NCBI GenBank assembly: GCA_021776475.1
Contig: JAJFFV010000002.1
Span: forward strand, 124,001 to 188,000
Direction of reading: 5' to 3'
DNA: 64,000 bases
Source: Parvularculaceae bacterium
GTDB lineage: Bacteria; Pseudomonadota; Alphaproteobacteria; Caulobacterales; Parvularculaceae
Below the pieces are notes generated by a model, which searched no databases, was not told the origin of the DNA, and worked only from the letters and a program-made list of their open reading frames with translations. The position numbers were made by a program, and so were the translations under genes. Below, one piece after another: positions 61,977-64,000 of this stretch. Numbering within the stretch: position 1 is the first letter of the stretch; every line of letters begins with the position of its first letter.

Positions 61977-62534
61977 ATGCGTTTTTTTGTGCCCTTTTTC
62001 TGTGCTCTGCTGGTGGCCTTTTCGGTCGCGCTCGGCGTTGCACATGCCGATCAGAATGATCCGGGACTGGAGGCTTTGTTTTTGGAGTTGAAAGATGGCT
62101 CCGTCCTCGATGCTGAAACCACCACCGAGCGGATCGTCGAAATCTGGTCGGCGGCACCAAGCCCGACGGTGACGCTATTATATCAGCGGGCAACTGAAGC
62201 TGCCACCCACGGCGAAATGGATCTGGCCGAAGAATTGGTCGCCCATGTGACCGGGCTTGCCCCAAGTTTTGCCCAGGGCTGGGTGCTGCAGGCGTCTCTC
62301 AAACTATCCAATGGAGACTTTGAGGCGGCCTACGAAGGCTACCGCAAAGCCCTCGATCTTGAGCCACGGCATTTTATCGCGACGACTGACCTTGCCGATG
62401 TTCTTTATGCCAATGGAGAGGACCGGGCAGCATTCGATCTCTACCAGCAGGCGCTGAAATGGAACCCGCATTACGCCAGAGCGCGCGCGCAAGCAGCGCA
62501 GCTGCGCGAAGAGTTGTCCAGTCAGGAAATCTGA
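61977..62534 (+). CDS. TPR-containing periplasmic protein
   Basis: This is a 185-residue protein with a signal peptide (FFVPFFCALLVAFSVALGVAHA) and three to four tetratricopeptide repeats: PTVTLLYQRATEAATHGEMDLAEELV, FAQGWVLQASLKLSNGDFEAAYEGYRKAL and HFIATTDLADVLYANGEDRAAFDLYQQAL. TPR proteins of this size bind other proteins; the partner is unknown. ATG 61977 is preferred, with AAGG 6 bases upstream; a GTG at 61971 is in frame. It lies 94 bases after rpmJ, a common pairing in alphaproteobacteria. Confidence 0.85.
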   Translation: MRFFVPFFCALLVAFSVALGVAHADQNDPGLEALFLELKDGSVLDAETTTERIVEIWSAAPSPTVTLLYQRATEAATHGEMDLAEELVAHVTGLAPSFAQGWVLQASLKLSNGDFEAAYEGYRKALDLEPRHFIATTDLADVLYANGEDRAAFDLYQQALKWNPHYARARAQAAQLREELSSQEI

Positions 62535-62695
62535 TTTTTTCCTCTCCTGCCGGACCCTATTGCGGGGAACTTATACCCTCAAGATAACTGCGCCTCAAAG
62601 TCTTCGGCAACGCCTGTTGGGGAAAACTCTCCCTTGCTGATCGAAGGCGGCTCGCCTGTATTGGCGCTTCCCACCAGTATCAGGAGATTTCGTAA

Positions 62696-62971
62696 ATGGC
62701 AGACGGTGCAGCATCCATGGACAGTGTCGCGGGCGCAACAACAGTCGCAGCAGATCGGTTGCGTTCATTCATTGAACGTGTCGAACGGCTCGAAGAAGAT
62801 AAAACCGTGATCGCTACCGACATCAAGGAAGTGTTCGCCGAAGCCAAAGGCGAAGGTTACGATATCAAGATCCTACGCCAAGTCATTCGCCTGCGGAAGA
62901 TGGATAGTGCCGACCGGCAAGAGCAGGAAGCCCTGCTAGATCTTTACCTGTCCGCGTTGGGCGAAGGGTGA
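62696..62971 (+). CDS. gapR: GapR-family DNA-binding domain protein (DUF2312)
   Basis: GapR is a nucleoid-associated protein of alphaproteobacteria that encircles overtwisted AT-rich DNA and helps topoisomerases during replication. The 91-residue product has the DUF2312 core [49 protein letters not shown], with a short variable N terminus. The start ATG 62696 is supported by AGGAG. It is a single gene, 162 bases after the TPR gene. No clear terminator follows; the 262 bases between it and trpF contain no recognisable element. Confidence 0.95.
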   Translation: MADGAASMDSVAGATTVAADRLRSFIERVERLEEDKTVIATDIKEVFAEAKGEGYDIKILRQVIRLRKMDSADRQEQEALLDLYLSALGEG

Positions 62972-63233
62972 AGTAAGAACGAGATATTTTCTACAAAAAT
63001 CTTTGGAATGCTCGCCTGAAAACCACCGGATCGGTGTCACGTTAGGATAGGGGTTAAAATCCCGAACAGCCTCAAAGCTGCATTACTGTTGGATGATGAC
63101 GTCGTCATTGATTCACTGAATTGCTTCAGCAGAATGCACTGCGGCGGAACGGCCCGATCACCTTAGTCAATATACGGATGAGTGCGGTAGTTAATTGTAT
63201 CGGCGGTTGAGAGAGAATTTCGCTGGATCACAT

Positions 63234-63899
63234 TTACAAGGCTGCTCGTACAGCGCTGAAATAATCCGCCAGTTTCTTTTCACAAAGCCGGTCTTCTGTT
63301 CTGACGCCGGAGCATAAATCAAGGCCGTAAGGTCTGACCTGCCGAATTGCGTTGGCGATATTACCAGCGTTGAGGCCACCGGCCAGAAATACAGGTCTTG
63401 TCGATCGCGCGACGAATTTGGCACTGATTGCCCAATCATGGGTACGCCCGGTGCCGCCAAATTCGGCGATGGTTGCCGTCGGCCGGCCGCTGTCTAACAA
63501 GTAGGCGTCAACAAAGGGCGTGTAGAGATCTATCAGATCGAGGGCCGTTTCATCTTGTACATGGATCACTTGAATCCGGCGAATATTGGGAGGAAGCATC
63601 TGGTCCAGTTTCTCGTGCGCTGCGACATCGATATGCTGGACGAGCTGTACACTGTCGGTGCAACAGTAAGCGACATGATCAGCGATTTCTGCGGCAGCAA
63701 TGCGGCTGGTCAGGAGAAAAGTGCTGACGCCCGACGGCACGTCCCTGACAATATCGCGGATCGTGTCATCATCAACAATGCCGGGGCCGGATGGTTGCTC
63801 GGCGACAAAGCCGAGAATGTGCGCGCCATGCCCAATTGCCAGGGCTGCTTCTTCTTTAGAGGAGATACAGCAGATTTTGACACGAGGCTGTAGAATCAT
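63234..63899 (-). CDS. Phosphoribosylanthranilate isomerase-like protein (TrpF family), divergent
   Basis: This is a 221-residue (beta/alpha)8 protein of the TrpF family. Start VKICCISSKEEA corresponds to the usual VKICG, keeping the catalytic Cys; LLDSG with GGTGRTHDW and FLAGGLNAGNI with LDLCSGVRTEDR fit the catalytic Asp and phosphate-binding loops. Several usual motifs are changed: Q-L-H-G is QLVQ and the strand after GFV reads AEQPSGPGIV. No trpA, trpB or trpC is adjacent. It may be a genuine but diverged PRA isomerase or an enzyme with a related substrate. ATG 63899 follows a hairpin (about 63902-63921, GGGCAGCC/GGTTGCCC on the minus strand). Confidence 0.8.
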   Translation of the reverse strand: MILQPRVKICCISSKEEAALAIGHGAHILGFVAEQPSGPGIVDDDTIRDIVRDVPSGVSTFLLTSRIAAAEIADHVAYCCTDSVQLVQHIDVAAHEKLDQMLPPNIRRIQVIHVQDETALDLIDLYTPFVDAYLLDSGRPTATIAEFGGTGRTHDWAISAKFVARSTRPVFLAGGLNAGNIANAIRQVRPYGLDLCSGVRTEDRLCEKKLADYFSAVRAAL

Positions 63900-63950
63900 G
63901 AAGGGCAACCTAATGGCTGCCCTCCGGATACACAACTAGGATGACTAACC

Positions 63951-64000
63951 CTAGCTGGCTTCCTGGTCGAGCCCTTGTTCGCGGACTTTGCGGTAAAGCG
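63951..64000 (-). CDS. C-terminal end of a Fis-type helix-turn-helix regulator (partial)
   Basis: Sixteen codons of a minus-strand gene are visible, ending LYRKVREQGLDQEAS and a TAG stop. The L-Y-R-K-V-R-E-Q-G-L pattern is the end of the recognition helix of Fis domains, as found at the C terminus of sigma-54-dependent NtrC-like regulators or of RegA/ActR-like response regulators. The rest lies beyond base 64000. Confidence 0.5.
   Translation of the reverse strand, partial: LYRKVREQGLDQEAS

Noticed and set aside
1-64000. tRNA, rRNA, CRISPR array, insertion sequence or replication origin
   Set aside because: Searched by eye for conserved tRNA arms, regular repeats, transposase genes and clustered DnaA boxes; none found.

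Overview
The window reads as a contiguous chromosomal piece of an alphaproteobacterium of moderate GC content, probably free-living. Supporting markers are an NDUFA12-type complex I subunit gene followed by a DUF2155 gene, an alpha-type SspB with the ClpX-binding tail, GapR (DUF2312), a 41-residue ribosomal protein L36, an IscR-led suf operon, and a B12-dependent class II ribonucleotide reductase. I cannot place it below class level. I see no rRNA or tRNA genes, CRISPR array, IS element or prophage.

Layout. Bases 1-6720 hold nrdJ (cut by the left edge, with an NrdR-type box), NDUFA12, DUF2155, aat and a half-size ABC exporter behind a palindromic operator. Bases 7102-14680 hold tandem DUF4139 proteins, fumC, twin two-lobed aspartic-protease-like lipoproteins, an orphan RusA-type resolvase and a secreted protein of unknown function. 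Bases 14770-20254 are protein quality control: sspB, mrp, hflK-hflC and a Do-family protease. Bases 20244-26101 hold serB, miaA, ilvC, an acyltransferase gene broken by a homopolymer frameshift, a divergent membrane LytTR regulator and an alpha/beta hydrolase.

Bases 26206-35451 are a tightly packed suf operon: iscR, NifS-type desulfurase, DUF1330, sufB, a possible 45-residue ORF, an SDR without its catalytic Tyr, a cupin, a lipoprotein, sufC, sufD, sufS, sufT, sufA. An IscR type-1-like box sits on the -35 of its promoter. The non-Suf genes, most of them between sufB and sufC, are the most interesting genes of the window. Bases 35455-44927 hold two periplasmic lipoprotein enzymes, an Mpl-like Mur ligase, an SDR, a gamma-glutamyltransferase, threonine synthase and a SxxK serine hydrolase. 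Bases 45070-57654 (minus strand) hold uvrB, a hybrid histidine kinase, a lipase-like hydrolase next to a wax ester synthase, an M10/RTX metalloprotease, and a MarR / PAS histidine kinase / single-domain receiver operon. A 0.7-kb gene-free, hairpin-rich stretch (57655-58353) ends in a strong terminator on the minus strand and may encode a structured RNA. The right end holds mnmC, a lytic transglycosylase, rpmJ, a TPR protein, gapR, a divergent TrpF and the tail of a Fis-type regulator.

A general feature is compaction: seven of nine convergent gene pairs overlap at their 3' ends or lie within 4 bases of each other, leaving no room for separate terminators.
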